A DNA stretch of 64,000 nucleotides from Micromonospora sp. PLK6-60 (lineage in GTDB: Bacteria; Actinomycetota; Actinomycetes; Mycobacteriales; Micromonosporaceae). A program made the position numbers and the translations under genes. The first letter of the stretch is position 1. Every line of letters begins with the position of its first letter. The notes beneath the pieces were generated by a model, which saw only the letters and a list, made by a program, of their open reading frames with translations, did no database searches and was not told where the DNA came from. The stretch spans positions 124,001 to 188,000 of the forward strand of contig NZ_JAIOAA010000005.1 of the NCBI RefSeq assembly GCF_019890675.1, given 5' to 3'. Of the stretch, positions 37,111-45,675 are shown one piece after another.

Positions 37111-37731
37111 TCAGCCGACCAGCACGGCGATGGCGAGCGCGGCGATGATCGCGCTGGACACCAGCGCGGTGATCAGCCGGCCGCGCGTACCGGTGAGGGC
37201 CCGACCGACCAGCGTGCCGCCCCCGGCGATCAGCAACTGCCAACTCGCCGAGGCCGCGAAGGCGCCGAGCACGAACAGCCCGGCGGCCACCGGATCGGCA
37301 CCGCCCGGGTGGCCCCGCCCCAGCACCAGCGCCGCGAAGTAGACCACGGTGGCCGGATTGAGCAGGGTCAGGGCGAGGATCGCCCAGTACGCCCGGGCCG
37401 GGGTGCCCAGCCCGCGCCGGACCGGCCGGGCACCGGTCGCGGCGGGCGGGCGTAGGGCACGCCACGCGCCGTGTCCGGCCAGCCCCAGCAGCACCGCCGC
37501 CGCGACCAGCCGCAACGGACCGGCGTACGGGGCGATCAGACCGGCCACCGCCGCGCCGCCGAGGGCCGCCACGGCGGCGTAGAGACCGTCAGCGGTGGCC
37601 ACACCGAGGGCCGCCGCCGCGCCGACCCGGAACGAGGTACGGGCGCTGAGCCCGAGAATGAGGATCGCGATCGCGCCGACCGGGATGGCGACGCCGTAGC
37701 CGGCCACCAGCCCGGCGAGGAACGCCGTCAC
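37111..37731 (-). CDS. LysE family translocator
   Basis: A 206-residue membrane protein with about six transmembrane helices. It begins FLAGLVAGYGVAIPVGAIAI, has the LysE-type NPATVVYFAALVLG motif in the fourth helix region, and ends in a long hydrophobic helix. LysE/RhtB proteins export amino acids; the substrate cannot be assigned. A Pro/Arg-rich loop lies between helices three and four. GTG start. Transcribed alone; the 3' end runs into the G-rich tract. Confidence 0.83.
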   Translation of the reverse strand: MTAFLAGLVAGYGVAIPVGAIAILILGLSARTSFRVGAAAALGVATADGLYAAVAALGGAAVAGLIAPYAGPLRLVAAAVLLGLAGHGAWRALRPPAATGARPVRRGLGTPARAYWAILALTLLNPATVVYFAALVLGRGHPGGADPVAAGLFVLGAFAASASWQLLIAGGGTLVGRALTGTRGRLITALVSSAIIAALAIAVLVG

Positions 37732-38028
37732 GACGACGGGTGACGGGTCGAGACGGGCCGGGACGGGACGCGCTGTCGACGCGCGGCGGTGGCCGCGCGG
37801 ACAGGGACCTGCACCGGGTACGCCTCGATCACCCGCTCATCCTGCCCCCGCCGCCGCACCCCCACCACCGATTTCCCGCCGCGCAGATCAGGTTCCGCTC
37901 GTCCGGAGAACGCACGGACCCGCCACGCTCGGACCGGGATCTCTGTCGCCTTCGGCAAGACCGTCCCGGCCCGCGACTGGACAGACTGACGGGACAGTCC
38001 GACCAGCCTGCCGACGACCGAGGTGCCG
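37732..38028. other. 297-bp divergent intergenic region
   Basis: Between the LysE gene (minus) and the VOC gene (plus). I see no gene. The sequence GACTGGACAGACTGACGGGACAGT near 37975-38005 contains imperfect repeats of GACAG; no clear -35/-10 pair. Confidence 0.45.
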
Positions 38029-38775
38029 ATGACCAAGGAACGCGTGCAACCCAACGAGACCGTCGTGCCGCTGCTGCACTGCACGTCGCCGGAGGAGACC
38101 CTGGCGTTCTGGCGGGCACTCGACTTCGCGGTGACCTGGGAACAGACCAGGCCGTACCTGTGGTTGGCCTTCCGGTGGAGCGGATTCGAGCTGAACTACC
38201 GCGCCGCGCCGGACGGGGTGGACCCATCGGCGGAGAAGACCGGTGGCGCTCTGGTGATGGTCGACGCGGTCGCCCCGTACCATGCGGCGTTCGCCGAGGC
38301 GATGCGCCGCGGGTACGGCAGGGTGCTCGCCAAGGGACGGCCCCGGATCGGCCGGCTGCGGCCCGGCGCCTCCCGCTTCACCGTCACCGATCCTTCCGGC
38401 AACATCATCGTCTTCATCCAGCGGAACGAACCGAACATCGAGTACGGCGGCGCGAAGGAACTGGCGGGGCTGGCCCGGGTGCTCGACAACGCCCGGATCC
38501 TGCGGGAGTTCAAGAACGACGACCGGGCCGCCTTCCGCGCGCTCGACTCCGGGCTGCGCCGGCGCGGCGAGGCGGCGTCGCCCGTCGAGCAGGCGCTGGC
38601 GCTCGCCGCGCTGATCGAGCTGTCGGTCGCGCTGGACGAGGAGGAACGCGCGCCGGAGTGGGGTGCCCGGTTGCGGGCGCTGCCGCTGAGCGCCGCTGAA
38701 CGTGACCAGGTGACACTGTCCGTCGCTGATCAGACCCTGCTCACGCCCTGGCTGCCCGCCCGGGATCCGAGGTAG
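38029..38775 (+). CDS. VOC (glyoxalase/bleomycin-resistance) superfamily protein
   Basis: A 248-residue protein. The N-terminal 125 residues form one VOC module: VVPLLHCTSPEETLAFWRAL, FRWSGFELNYRA, then the paired beta strands ending FTVTDPSGNIIVFIQRN, where Asp/Pro/Ser/Gly before the last strand is typical. The C-terminal half is helical (VLDNARILREFKNDD, ALALAALIELSVAL) and not clearly related to VOC; it may be a dimerisation domain. VOC enzymes include dioxygenases, isomerases and antibiotic-binding proteins. The ATG at 38029 follows GAGG by about 6 nt. Function unassigned. Confidence 0.75.
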   Translation: MTKERVQPNETVVPLLHCTSPEETLAFWRALDFAVTWEQTRPYLWLAFRWSGFELNYRAAPDGVDPSAEKTGGALVMVDAVAPYHAAFAEAMRRGYGRVLAKGRPRIGRLRPGASRFTVTDPSGNIIVFIQRNEPNIEYGGAKELAGLARVLDNARILREFKNDDRAAFRALDSGLRRRGEAASPVEQALALAALIELSVALDEEERAPEWGARLRALPLSAAERDQVTLSVADQTLLTPWLPARDPR

Positions 38776-38778
38776 ACG

Positions 38779-38817
38779 CGTCGAGCGCGGCACCCGCCAG
38801 GGGTGCCGCGCTCGACG
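38779..38817. terminator. bidirectional hairpin terminator
   Basis: A perfect 17-bp stem (CGTCGAGCGCGGCACCC and complement) with a 5-nt loop between the convergent VOC gene and the suf operon. Confidence 0.85.
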
Positions 38818-38837
38818 AGCGACCGGAAGACGCCGGG

Positions 38838-39260
38838 TCAGACGTTGAAGCCGAGTGAGCGGAGCTGGTCGCGCCCCTCGTCGGTGATCTTGTCCGGCCC
38901 CCACGGGGGCAGCCAGACCCAGTTGATCCGGATGTCGTCGACCAGCCCGCCACCCGGACCGGTGGTCAGCGCCTGCCGGGCCTGGTCCTCGATCACGTCG
39001 GTCAGCGGGCAGGCCGCCGAGGTCAGCGTCATGTCCAGCGTGGCCACGTTGTCGTCGCCGACGTGCACGCCGTACACCAGGCCCAGGTCGACCACGTTGA
39101 TGCCGAGCTCCGGGTCGACGACGTCCTTCATCGCCTCCTCGATGTCGGCGATCATGGCCTTGCTGGCGCCCGCCGGCGCGGTGGCGGCGTCGCCGCCGGC
39201 CACCGGGGTCACGGCGTCGCCGGTCTCCGACGTCGCTTCGGTAGCGGTGTTCTCGCTCAT
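38838..39260 (-). CDS. sufT: SufT-type metal-sulfur cluster assembly factor (MIP18/DUF59)
   Basis: A 140-residue protein. An acidic, disordered N-terminus of about 60 residues precedes the MIP18/DUF59 domain: IEEAMKDVVDPELGINVVDL, GLVYGV, and the key TSAACPLTDVIEDQ with the conserved Cys, then INWVWLPPWGPDKI. SufT aids maturation of Fe-S proteins. Last gene of the suf operon; its ATG overlaps the sufU stop by 4 nt (ATGA). An upstream in-frame start is not used because it lies within sufU. Confidence 0.93.
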   Translation of the reverse strand: MSENTATEATSETGDAVTPVAGGDAATAPAGASKAMIADIEEAMKDVVDPELGINVVDLGLVYGVHVGDDNVATLDMTLTSAACPLTDVIEDQARQALTTGPGGGLVDDIRINWVWLPPWGPDKITDEGRDQLRSLGFNV

Positions 39261-39730
39261 GCCTTCACCTCCGGGCTCACGCCCACACCGGCGCGTGCCG
39301 CGGCGTCCTTGAACGCCATCCACGGCAGCAGCGCGCACTTGACCCGGGCCGGGTAGCGGGCGACACCCGCGAACGCCACCCCGTCACCGAGTACGTCCTC
39401 GTCCGGCGTGACCTGGCCACGGCCGGACATCAACTCGACGAACGCCTCGTGCACGGCGAACGCCGCACCGGCGTCCCGGCCGCGCAGCAGCTCGTGCAGC
39501 ACGCTCGCCGACGCCTGGCTGATCGAGCAGCCCATCCCGTCGTAGGAGACGTCGTGCAGCACCGCGCCGTCGGTGGCCACCCGGACGGTGACCTCGTCGC
39601 CGCAGGTCGGGTTGACGTGGTGCGCCTCGGCGACCTGGTCGGCCGGATCCTCGGCGGCACGCAGGCCGCGACCGTGCGGGTGCTTGTAGTGATCCAGGAT
39701 GATCTCCTGGTAGAGCGACTCAAGCTGCAT
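39257..39730 (-). CDS. sufU: SufU-type Fe-S scaffold/sulfur-transfer protein
   Basis: A 157-residue protein of the SufU family. The three zinc/sulfur Cys are Cys43 (NPTCGDEV), Cys68 (GMGCSISQAS) and Cys132 (VKCALLPW), with Asp45 as the extra ligand. The 18-20 residue insertion that distinguishes SufU from IscU is present (HELLRGRDAGAAFAVHEAFV). SufU accepts sulfur from the SufS persulfide. The ATG overlaps the sufS stop by 1 nt (TGATG). Confidence 0.95.
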   Translation of the reverse strand: MQLESLYQEIILDHYKHPHGRGLRAAEDPADQVAEAHHVNPTCGDEVTVRVATDGAVLHDVSYDGMGCSISQASASVLHELLRGRDAGAAFAVHEAFVELMSGRGQVTPDEDVLGDGVAFAGVARYPARVKCALLPWMAFKDAAARAGVGVSPEVKA

Positions 39731-41034
39731 CAGTCGAACACCTTCCGCGTCCGCTCCAGGCCCGCCACCAGGGCGTCGATCTCCTCGGTGGTGGTGTACA
39801 GGTAGAACGACGCCCGGGTCATGGCCGGTACGCCGAACCGGGCGCACACCGGCTTGGCGCAGTGGTGGCCGACGCGCACCTGCACGCCGAGCGAGTCGAG
39901 CACCTGCCCGACGTCGTGCGGGTGCACGTCGCCGAGGGCGAAGGAGATCGTCCCGCCCCGGCCGACCGGCACGGTCGGGCCGAAGATCCGCAGACCGGGC
40001 ACGGTGGCCAGGGCGTCCAGCGCGTACGCCGTCAGCTCCTTCTCGTGCCACTGGATCGCCGGCATCCCCACGCCGGAGAGGTAGTCCACGGCCGCGCCGA
40101 GCGCCACCGCCTCGGCGATCGGCGGGGTGCCCGCCTCGAACCGGGCCGGCGGGGCGGCGAACGTCGTCCGCGCCATGGTCACCGTCTCGATCATCGACCC
40201 GCCGCCGAGCACCGGGGGCATCGCGGCGAGCAGCTCGCCCCGGCCCCAGAGCACGCCGATGCCGGTCGGGCCGCACATCTTGTGGCCGGTGAAGACGATG
40301 AAGTCGGCGTCGAGGTCGACCACGTCGATCGGCATGTGCGGCACCGACTGGGAGCAGTCGAGCAGCAGCAGCGCCCCCACCTGGCGGACCCGCTCGGTGA
40401 TCCGCGAGGTGGCGTTGACGGTGCCCAGGATGTTGGAGACGTGCACCAACGAGACGATCTTGGTCCGCTCGGTGACCAGGTCGTCCAGGCCCGACTCGTC
40501 CAGCCGGCCCTGCTCGGTGACCGGGAACCAGCGCAGGGTCGCGCCGGTGCGCTCCGCGAGCAGCTGCCACGGCACGATGTTCGAGTGGTGCTCCATCTCG
40601 GAGATCACGATCTCGTCGCCGGGCCCGAGCCGGAACCGCGGGTCGGCGTCCGCGCGCAGCGATGCGTTGGAGAACGCGTACGCCACGACGTTGATCGCCT
40701 CGGTGGAGTTCTTGGTGAACACCACCTCGTCCACGCTCGGCGCGTTGACGAACCCGGCGATCTTCGCCCGGGCGCCCTCGTACGCCTCGGTCGCCTCGGT
40801 GCCCAGGGTGTGCACCGAGCGCGACACGTTGGCGTTGTGCCGCGCGTAGTGCTCGTGCAGCACGTCGAGCACCTGGCGCGGCTTGTGCGAGGTGTTGGCG
40901 CTGTCGAGGTAGACCAGCGGGTGCCCGTTGACCTCCCGGTCCAGGATCGGGAAGTCGGCCCGCACCCGCGCCACGTCGAAGCGCGGCACGTCGCCGTACT
41001 GCGGCATGCCCGCCGGGATCGCGATGGAGGTCAT
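39730..41034 (-). CDS. sufS: cysteine desulfurase SufS
   Basis: A 434-residue PLP enzyme that makes persulfide from Cys for Fe-S assembly. It has YLDSANTSHKPRQV near the N-terminus and EMEHHSNIVPW for PLP stacking. Lys252 in FTGHKMCGP forms the Schiff base. Cys392 in VGHHCAKPVCARF is the catalytic Cys. Length and motifs fit the group II (SufS) type. It sits between sufC and sufU; sufC ends 13 nt before its start. Confidence 0.96.
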   Translation of the reverse strand: MTSIAIPAGMPQYGDVPRFDVARVRADFPILDREVNGHPLVYLDSANTSHKPRQVLDVLHEHYARHNANVSRSVHTLGTEATEAYEGARAKIAGFVNAPSVDEVVFTKNSTEAINVVAYAFSNASLRADADPRFRLGPGDEIVISEMEHHSNIVPWQLLAERTGATLRWFPVTEQGRLDESGLDDLVTERTKIVSLVHVSNILGTVNATSRITERVRQVGALLLLDCSQSVPHMPIDVVDLDADFIVFTGHKMCGPTGIGVLWGRGELLAAMPPVLGGGSMIETVTMARTTFAAPPARFEAGTPPIAEAVALGAAVDYLSGVGMPAIQWHEKELTAYALDALATVPGLRIFGPTVPVGRGGTISFALGDVHPHDVGQVLDSLGVQVRVGHHCAKPVCARFGVPAMTRASFYLYTTTEEIDALVAGLERTRKVFD

Positions 41035-41047
41035 CTCAGGCTCGCTC

Positions 41048-41821
41048 TCAGGCCCGGGCCGAACCGGCCCCGGCCGCGTACCGCTCGTAGCCCTCTTCCT
41101 CGAGCTTGTCGGCCAGCTCGCGGCCGCCCTGCTCGACGATCCGGCCGGCGACGAAGACGTGCACGAAGTCGGGCTTGATGTAGCGCAGGATCCGGGTGTA
41201 GTGGGTGATCAGCAGCAGGCCGGTGTCGCCGTTGTCGCGGACCCGGTTGACGCCCTCGCTGACCACGCGCAGCGCGTCCACGTCGAGGCCGGAGTCGGTC
41301 TCGTCGAGGATGGCCATCTTCGGCTTGAGCAGCTCAAGCTGCACGATCTCGTGCCGCTTCTTCTCACCACCGGAGAAGCCCTCGTTGACGTTGCGCTGGG
41401 CGAACGCCGGGTCCATCTGCAGGCGCTCCATGGCGCCGCGCAGCTCGCCGCCCCAGGTGCGCAGCTTCGGCGCCTCGCCGTCGATGGCGGTCTTGGCGGT
41501 ACGCAGGAAGTTGGCCACCGACACGCCGGGGACCTCGACCGGGTACTGCATGGCCAGGAAGAGGCCGGCGCGGGCCCGCTCGTCGACGGACATGGCCAGC
41601 ACGTCCTCGCCGTCGAGGGTCACCGAGCCGCCGGTGATCTCGTACTTCGGGTGGCCGGCGATCGAGTAGGCCAGCGTCGACTTGCCGGAGCCGTTCGGGC
41701 CCATGATCGCGTGGGTCTCACCGGACCGCACGGTCAGGTCGACCCCGTGCAGGATCGGCTTGAGCTCACCCTCGGGCAGCTTGACCGACACCTTCAGGTC
41801 GCGGATCTCCAGGGTGCTCAT
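41048..41821 (-). CDS. sufC: SufC ATPase of the SufBCD scaffold
   Basis: A 257-residue ABC-type ATPase. Walker A GPNGSGKST begins at residue 41, the signature is FSGGEKKRHEIVQLE and Walker B is KMAILDETDSGLD. There is no membrane domain; it pairs with SufB and SufD in the soluble scaffold complex. The ATG overlaps the stop of the Rieske gene by 1 nt (TGATG). Confidence 0.97.
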   Translation of the reverse strand: MSTLEIRDLKVSVKLPEGELKPILHGVDLTVRSGETHAIMGPNGSGKSTLAYSIAGHPKYEITGGSVTLDGEDVLAMSVDERARAGLFLAMQYPVEVPGVSVANFLRTAKTAIDGEAPKLRTWGGELRGAMERLQMDPAFAQRNVNEGFSGGEKKRHEIVQLELLKPKMAILDETDSGLDVDALRVVSEGVNRVRDNGDTGLLLITHYTRILRYIKPDFVHVFVAGRIVEQGGRELADKLEEEGYERYAAGAGSARA

Positions 41822-42147
41822 CAGGGGGTCACTCCATTGCTCGGCGTCATGCTGACGTAGACCTCACCGTCGCGGACTTCGACGGGATAGACGGGTACGG
41901 GTTCGGTGGCGGGCAGCCCGGTGGGCTCGCCGGTACGCAGGTCGAAGCGGGAGCCGTGCAGCCAGCACTCCAGCGTGCAGCCCTCGACCTCGCCCTCGGA
42001 CAGCGCCACGGCGGCGTGCGAGCACTCGTCGTACACGGCGTAGAAGACGTCGTCGTCGCCGTGCACGATCGCGAGCCGGGTGCCGTCCACGTCGGCGCTG
42101 ATCGCGGTGCCCTTCGGCACGTCGTCGGTCGCGCAGATCCGGATCAT
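41821..42147 (-). CDS. Rieske [2Fe-2S] ferredoxin in the suf operon
   Basis: A 108-residue single Rieske domain. The ligands are Cys42-x-His44 (ECSHAAVAL) and Cys61-x-x-His64 (LECWLHGSRFD). No transmembrane anchor, so it is a soluble ferredoxin of the non-heme-oxygenase subunit type. Actinobacterial suf operons regularly carry this gene between sufD and sufC. Proposed roles are electron delivery during cluster assembly or redox sensing; none is proven. Both ends overlap the neighbouring genes by 1 nt. Confidence 0.93.
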   Translation of the reverse strand: MIRICATDDVPKGTAISADVDGTRLAIVHGDDDVFYAVYDECSHAAVALSEGEVEGCTLECWLHGSRFDLRTGEPTGLPATEPVPVYPVEVRDGEVYVSMTPSNGVTP

Positions 42148-43289
42148 CAGGCGCCGGCCTTCGCCAGCCGGGCCTCGATCGCGTCGCCGAGCCGCTCGCG
42201 CAGCTCCTCGACCGGGATCTTGTTGATCAGCTCGGCGAAGAAGCCACGGACCACCAGCCGGCGCGCCTCGCCCTCCGGGATACCCCGGGCCATCAGGTAG
42301 AACAGCTGCTCGTCGTCGAAGCGGCCGGTGGCGCTGGCGTGGCCGGCGCCGGCGATCTCGCCGGTCTCGATCTCCAGGTTGGGCACCGAGTCGGCCCGGG
42401 CGCCGTCGGAGAGCAGCAGGTTCCGGTTGATCTCGTACGTGTCGGTGCCGGTCGCCTCGGCCCGGATCAGCACGTCGCCGACCCAGACCGTGTGCGCGTC
42501 GTCGCCCTGCAGGGCGCCGCGGTAGCCGACGTAGCTGCGGCAGTCCGGCACGTTGTGGTCGACCAGCTGCCGGTGCTCCAGGTGCTGGCCGCCGTCGGCG
42601 AAGTAGACGCCGTACAGCTCGGCCTCGCCGCCCCGGCCGGTGTATTCCACGCTGGTGTTCTGCCGGACCAGGTCGCCGCCGAGGCTGACCTGGATGTGCG
42701 ACACCGTGGCGTCCCGGCCCAGCTTCACCTTCAGGTGCTGGGCCTGCACCGCGTCGGCCGCCCAGTCGGCAACCGTGACCAGGTTGAGCTTCGCGCCGTC
42801 GGCGACGGAGACCTCGACGTTGTCGGCGAGCGTGGCCGAGCCGAGGTGCTCCACCACCACTGTCACCTCGGCGAAGCGCCCCACCTCGACGAAGGTGTGC
42901 CCGAGGGCCACCCCGTCGGCGCCGTCACCGACCACCCGCAGGCGCACCGGCGCGTCCACCACGGCGTCCGGGGCGACCTGCACCAGCAGCGCGTCCGCGG
43001 CACCGCCGTAGGCCAGCGCGCTTACCCGGTCCACCGGAGTGAGCACGCTGCCCACCCGCGGATCGTCCTTCGCGATGCGCGTCACGGTGACGCCGGAGGG
43101 CAGCTCGCCGTACTCGTGCCGGACCGTGCCGGTCGCGGCCAGGTCGCCGCCCACCAGGCCGCGCAGGCGCTTGAGCGGGGTGAACCGCCACTCCTCCTCC
43201 AGGCCGGTGAGGGCCGGGAAGTCGGCGACATCGTACGAGCGGAGCGCCTGCGACTTGGTGCTGGGCGGCGCGGAAGCCTGGGTAGTCAT
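42147..43289 (-). CDS. sufD: SufD Fe-S scaffold subunit
   Basis: A 380-residue protein of the SufB/SufD beta-helix family. It has EWRFTPLKRLRGL at the N-terminus, the repetitive beta core, and a C-terminal HASATGRFDDEQLFYLMARG followed by RGFFAELI, the SufC-binding part. The conserved His of GAGHASAT is present. The ATG at 43289 has AAGGAAG 3 to 9 nt upstream. It follows sufB with a gap of about 90 nt, the only real gap before sufS in the operon. Confidence 0.95.
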   Translation of the reverse strand: MTTQASAPPSTKSQALRSYDVADFPALTGLEEEWRFTPLKRLRGLVGGDLAATGTVRHEYGELPSGVTVTRIAKDDPRVGSVLTPVDRVSALAYGGAADALLVQVAPDAVVDAPVRLRVVGDGADGVALGHTFVEVGRFAEVTVVVEHLGSATLADNVEVSVADGAKLNLVTVADWAADAVQAQHLKVKLGRDATVSHIQVSLGGDLVRQNTSVEYTGRGGEAELYGVYFADGGQHLEHRQLVDHNVPDCRSYVGYRGALQGDDAHTVWVGDVLIRAEATGTDTYEINRNLLLSDGARADSVPNLEIETGEIAGAGHASATGRFDDEQLFYLMARGIPEGEARRLVVRGFFAELINKIPVEELRERLGDAIEARLAKAGA

Positions 43290-43380
43290 CTCTTCCTTGG
43301 TCTGTCTGTTCCGGGACGACGAGGTCTGGTCCTGGCGCGGCGGGCCGGGGTTCCCGGCCCGCCGCACGAGCGGGGCGGCG

Positions 43381-44811
43381 TCAGCCGACCGCGCCCTCCA
43401 TCTGGAGCTCGATCAGGCGGTTGAGCTCCAGCGCGTATTCCATCGGGAGCTCCTTGGCGATCGGCTCGATGAAGCCGCGCACGATCATCGCCATCGCCTC
43501 GTCCTCGCTCAGACCGCGGCTCATCAGGTAGAAGAGCTGGTCATCGCTGATCTTGGAGACGGTCGCCTCGTGTCCCATCGCCACGTCGTCCTCGCGGATG
43601 TCGACGTACGGGTAGGTGTCCGAGCGGGAGATGGTGTCGACCAGCAGCGCGTCGCACTTGACCGTGCTGCGGCTGTGGTGCGAGCCCTCCAGCACCTGCA
43701 CCAGGCCCCGGTAGGAGGTCCGGCCGCCACCCCGGGCGATCGACTTCGACACGATGGTCGAGGAGGTGTGCGGCGCGGCGTGCACCATCTTGGCGCCGGC
43801 GTCCTGGTGCTGGCCCTCGCCGGCCATGGCCACCGAGAGCACCTCGCCCTTGGCGTGCTCGCCGGTCATGTAGACCGCCGGGTACTTCATGGTGACCTTG
43901 GAGCCGATGTTGCCGTCGACCCACTCCATGGTCGCGCCCTCGTGGCAGACGGCGCGCTTGGTGACCAGGTTGTAGACGTTGTTCGACCAGTTCTGGATGG
44001 TCGTGTAGCGGCAGCGGGCGTTCTTCTTGACCACGATCTCGACGACCGCGCTGTGCAGCGAGTCCGACGAGTAGAGCGGCGCGGTGCAGCCCTCGACGTA
44101 GTGCACGTACGCGCCCTCGTCGACGATGATCAGGGTCCGCTCGAACTGGCCCATGTTCTCGGTGTTGATCCGGAAGTACGCCTGCAGCGGGATCTCCACG
44201 TGCACGCCCTTCGGCACGTAGATGAACGAGCCGCCGGACCACACGGAGGTGTTCAGCGCGGCGAACTTGTTGTCGCCGACCGGGATCACCGTGCCGAAGT
44301 ATTCCTTGAAGACGTCCTCGTGCTCGCGCAGCGCGGTGTCGGTGTCCAGGAACAGGACGCCCTGCTCCTCGAGGTCCTCACGGATCTTGTGGTAGACGAC
44401 CTCGGACTCGTACTGCGCCGCGACGCCGGCGACCAGCCGCTGCTTCTCCGCCTCGGGGATGCCCAGCCGGTCGTAGGTGTTCTTGATGTCCTCCGGCAGG
44501 TCCTCCCAGCTGGTGGCCTGCTTCTCGGTGGACCGGACGAAGTACTTGATGTTGTCGAAGTCGATCCCGGTGAGGTCGGCGCCCCAGGCCGGCATCGGCT
44601 TGCGGCCGAACAGCCGCAGGCCCTTCAGGCGCAGGTCGAGCATCCAGGCCGGCTCGTTCTTCTTCGCCGAGATGTCCCGCACCACCGCCTCGTTCAGGCC
44701 GCGCTGGGCGGCGGCCCCGGCGACGTCGGGGTCGGCCCAGCCGTACTCGTAGCGACCGAGGGCGGCGAGCTGCTCCTCCTGGGTCAGGGGCTGGACGATC
44801 TGCTCGGTCAT
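43381..44811 (-). CDS. sufB: SufB Fe-S scaffold subunit
   Basis: A 476-residue core subunit of the SufBCD scaffold. It carries DVPVGD-type sequence near the middle ([16 protein letters not shown]), the strand [13 protein letters not shown] with its Cys, and the C-terminal [20 protein letters not shown]. The ATG overlaps the sufR stop by 4 nt (ATGA), so scaffold translation is coupled to the regulator. Length is normal for the family. Confidence 0.97.
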   Translation of the reverse strand: MTEQIVQPLTQEEQLAALGRYEYGWADPDVAGAAAQRGLNEAVVRDISAKKNEPAWMLDLRLKGLRLFGRKPMPAWGADLTGIDFDNIKYFVRSTEKQATSWEDLPEDIKNTYDRLGIPEAEKQRLVAGVAAQYESEVVYHKIREDLEEQGVLFLDTDTALREHEDVFKEYFGTVIPVGDNKFAALNTSVWSGGSFIYVPKGVHVEIPLQAYFRINTENMGQFERTLIIVDEGAYVHYVEGCTAPLYSSDSLHSAVVEIVVKKNARCRYTTIQNWSNNVYNLVTKRAVCHEGATMEWVDGNIGSKVTMKYPAVYMTGEHAKGEVLSVAMAGEGQHQDAGAKMVHAAPHTSSTIVSKSIARGGGRTSYRGLVQVLEGSHHSRSTVKCDALLVDTISRSDTYPYVDIREDDVAMGHEATVSKISDDQLFYLMSRGLSEDEAMAMIVRGFIEPIAKELPMEYALELNRLIELQMEGAVG

Positions 44812-45557
44812 TTATCTGTCCTCACAGTGGTGACGGTGTTACCGGACTGGGCACGCGGCTGGGCCGGGATGTGCGTGGTGCACACCCCGTCGCCGTGCGC
44901 GATGGTGGCCAGGCGCTGCACGTGGGTGCCGACCAGACGGGAGATGACCGCCGTCTCGGCCTCGCACAGCTGGGGGAACTCGGCGGCCACGTGCGCCACC
45001 GGGCAGTGGTGCTGGCAGAGCTGGCCGCCGGAGGCGATCGTGGACGCGTTGGCAGCGTAGCCCTCGGCGGTCAGGGCGTCGGCAAGCGCCTCCGCCCGGG
45101 CCAGCGGGGAGTCCCCGGCGTCCTCCATGGCGGAGCGGCAGCGGTTCTCCAACGCGGCGACCTGCTCGGCGGCGAACGCCTCGACCGCCCGCGCTCCCCC
45201 GCTGCGGGCGATCCAGCGCAGCGCGGCGGTGGCCATGTTGTCGTAGTGGTGGGTGCCGCAGCGCACCCGGGCCGCGTCGGTCAGCAGGAACACCTTGGCC
45301 GGGCGGCCCCGGCCCCGGCTGCCCCGCACCGCCTGCTCGCGGGCGACCACGTCACCGTCGGCGAGCATCGCGTCGAGGTGCCGGCGGATCGCCGCCGGGC
45401 TGAGCCCCAGCGCCGAGCCGAGTTGGGCGGCGGTGGTCGCCCCCCGCTCCAGCAGCAGCTGGGTCACCCGGTCCCGGGTGGAGAGGTCGGCGGACGCCGG
45501 GACGCCGGCGACCGAACTGGTCACCGGCCCTCCGGAAGGCGCCGCCACGTTTTTCAC
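44808..45557 (-). CDS. sufR: SufR Fe-S-sensing repressor of the suf operon
   Basis: A 249-residue ArsR/DeoR-like winged-helix regulator. The HTH is [20 protein letters not shown], followed by a wing rich in Arg/Gly. The C-terminal half carries four Cys that fit cluster ligands: Cys181 and Cys185 (LCQHHCP), Cys198 (QLCEAE) and Cys226 (DGVCTTH). SufR with a bound cluster represses suf and is released under iron limitation or oxidative stress. GTG 45557 is preferred (GTG 45548 and further upstream starts are possible). First gene of the operon, divergent from ctaA. Confidence 0.92.
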   Translation of the reverse strand: MKNVAAPSGGPVTSSVAGVPASADLSTRDRVTQLLLERGATTAAQLGSALGLSPAAIRRHLDAMLADGDVVAREQAVRGSRGRGRPAKVFLLTDAARVRCGTHHYDNMATAALRWIARSGGARAVEAFAAEQVAALENRCRSAMEDAGDSPLARAEALADALTAEGYAANASTIASGGQLCQHHCPVAHVAAEFPQLCEAETAVISRLVGTHVQRLATIAHGDGVCTTHIPAQPRAQSGNTVTTVRTDK

Positions 45558-45602
45558 AACGGCAACGTTACGTAATTCGCTCCAGGCCCGCAAACCCGGG
45601 GT

Positions 45603-45622
45603 CCGGTGATCCCGACCACCGG
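45603..45622. promoter_or_regulatory. candidate operator in the sufR-ctaA divergent region
   Basis: CCGGTG-N8-CACCGG, perfect 6-bp arms, lies between the two divergent genes. Binding by SufR is only a guess. Confidence 0.3.
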
Positions 45623-45652
45623 CTCGGCGGAGTCACCCGATCGGGATCAACT

Positions 45653-45675
45653 ACGGTGCGTAGGATTCGCACCGT
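45653..45675 (+). promoter_or_regulatory. hairpin enclosing the ctaA ribosome binding site
   Basis: ACGGTGCG (45653-45660) and CGCACCGT (45668-45675) form a perfect 8-bp inverted repeat. Its 7-nt loop TAGGATT contains the GGA of the ribosome binding site, and its right arm overlaps the GTG start of ctaA at 45674. It could be an operator or an RNA hairpin limiting translation. Confidence 0.45.
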
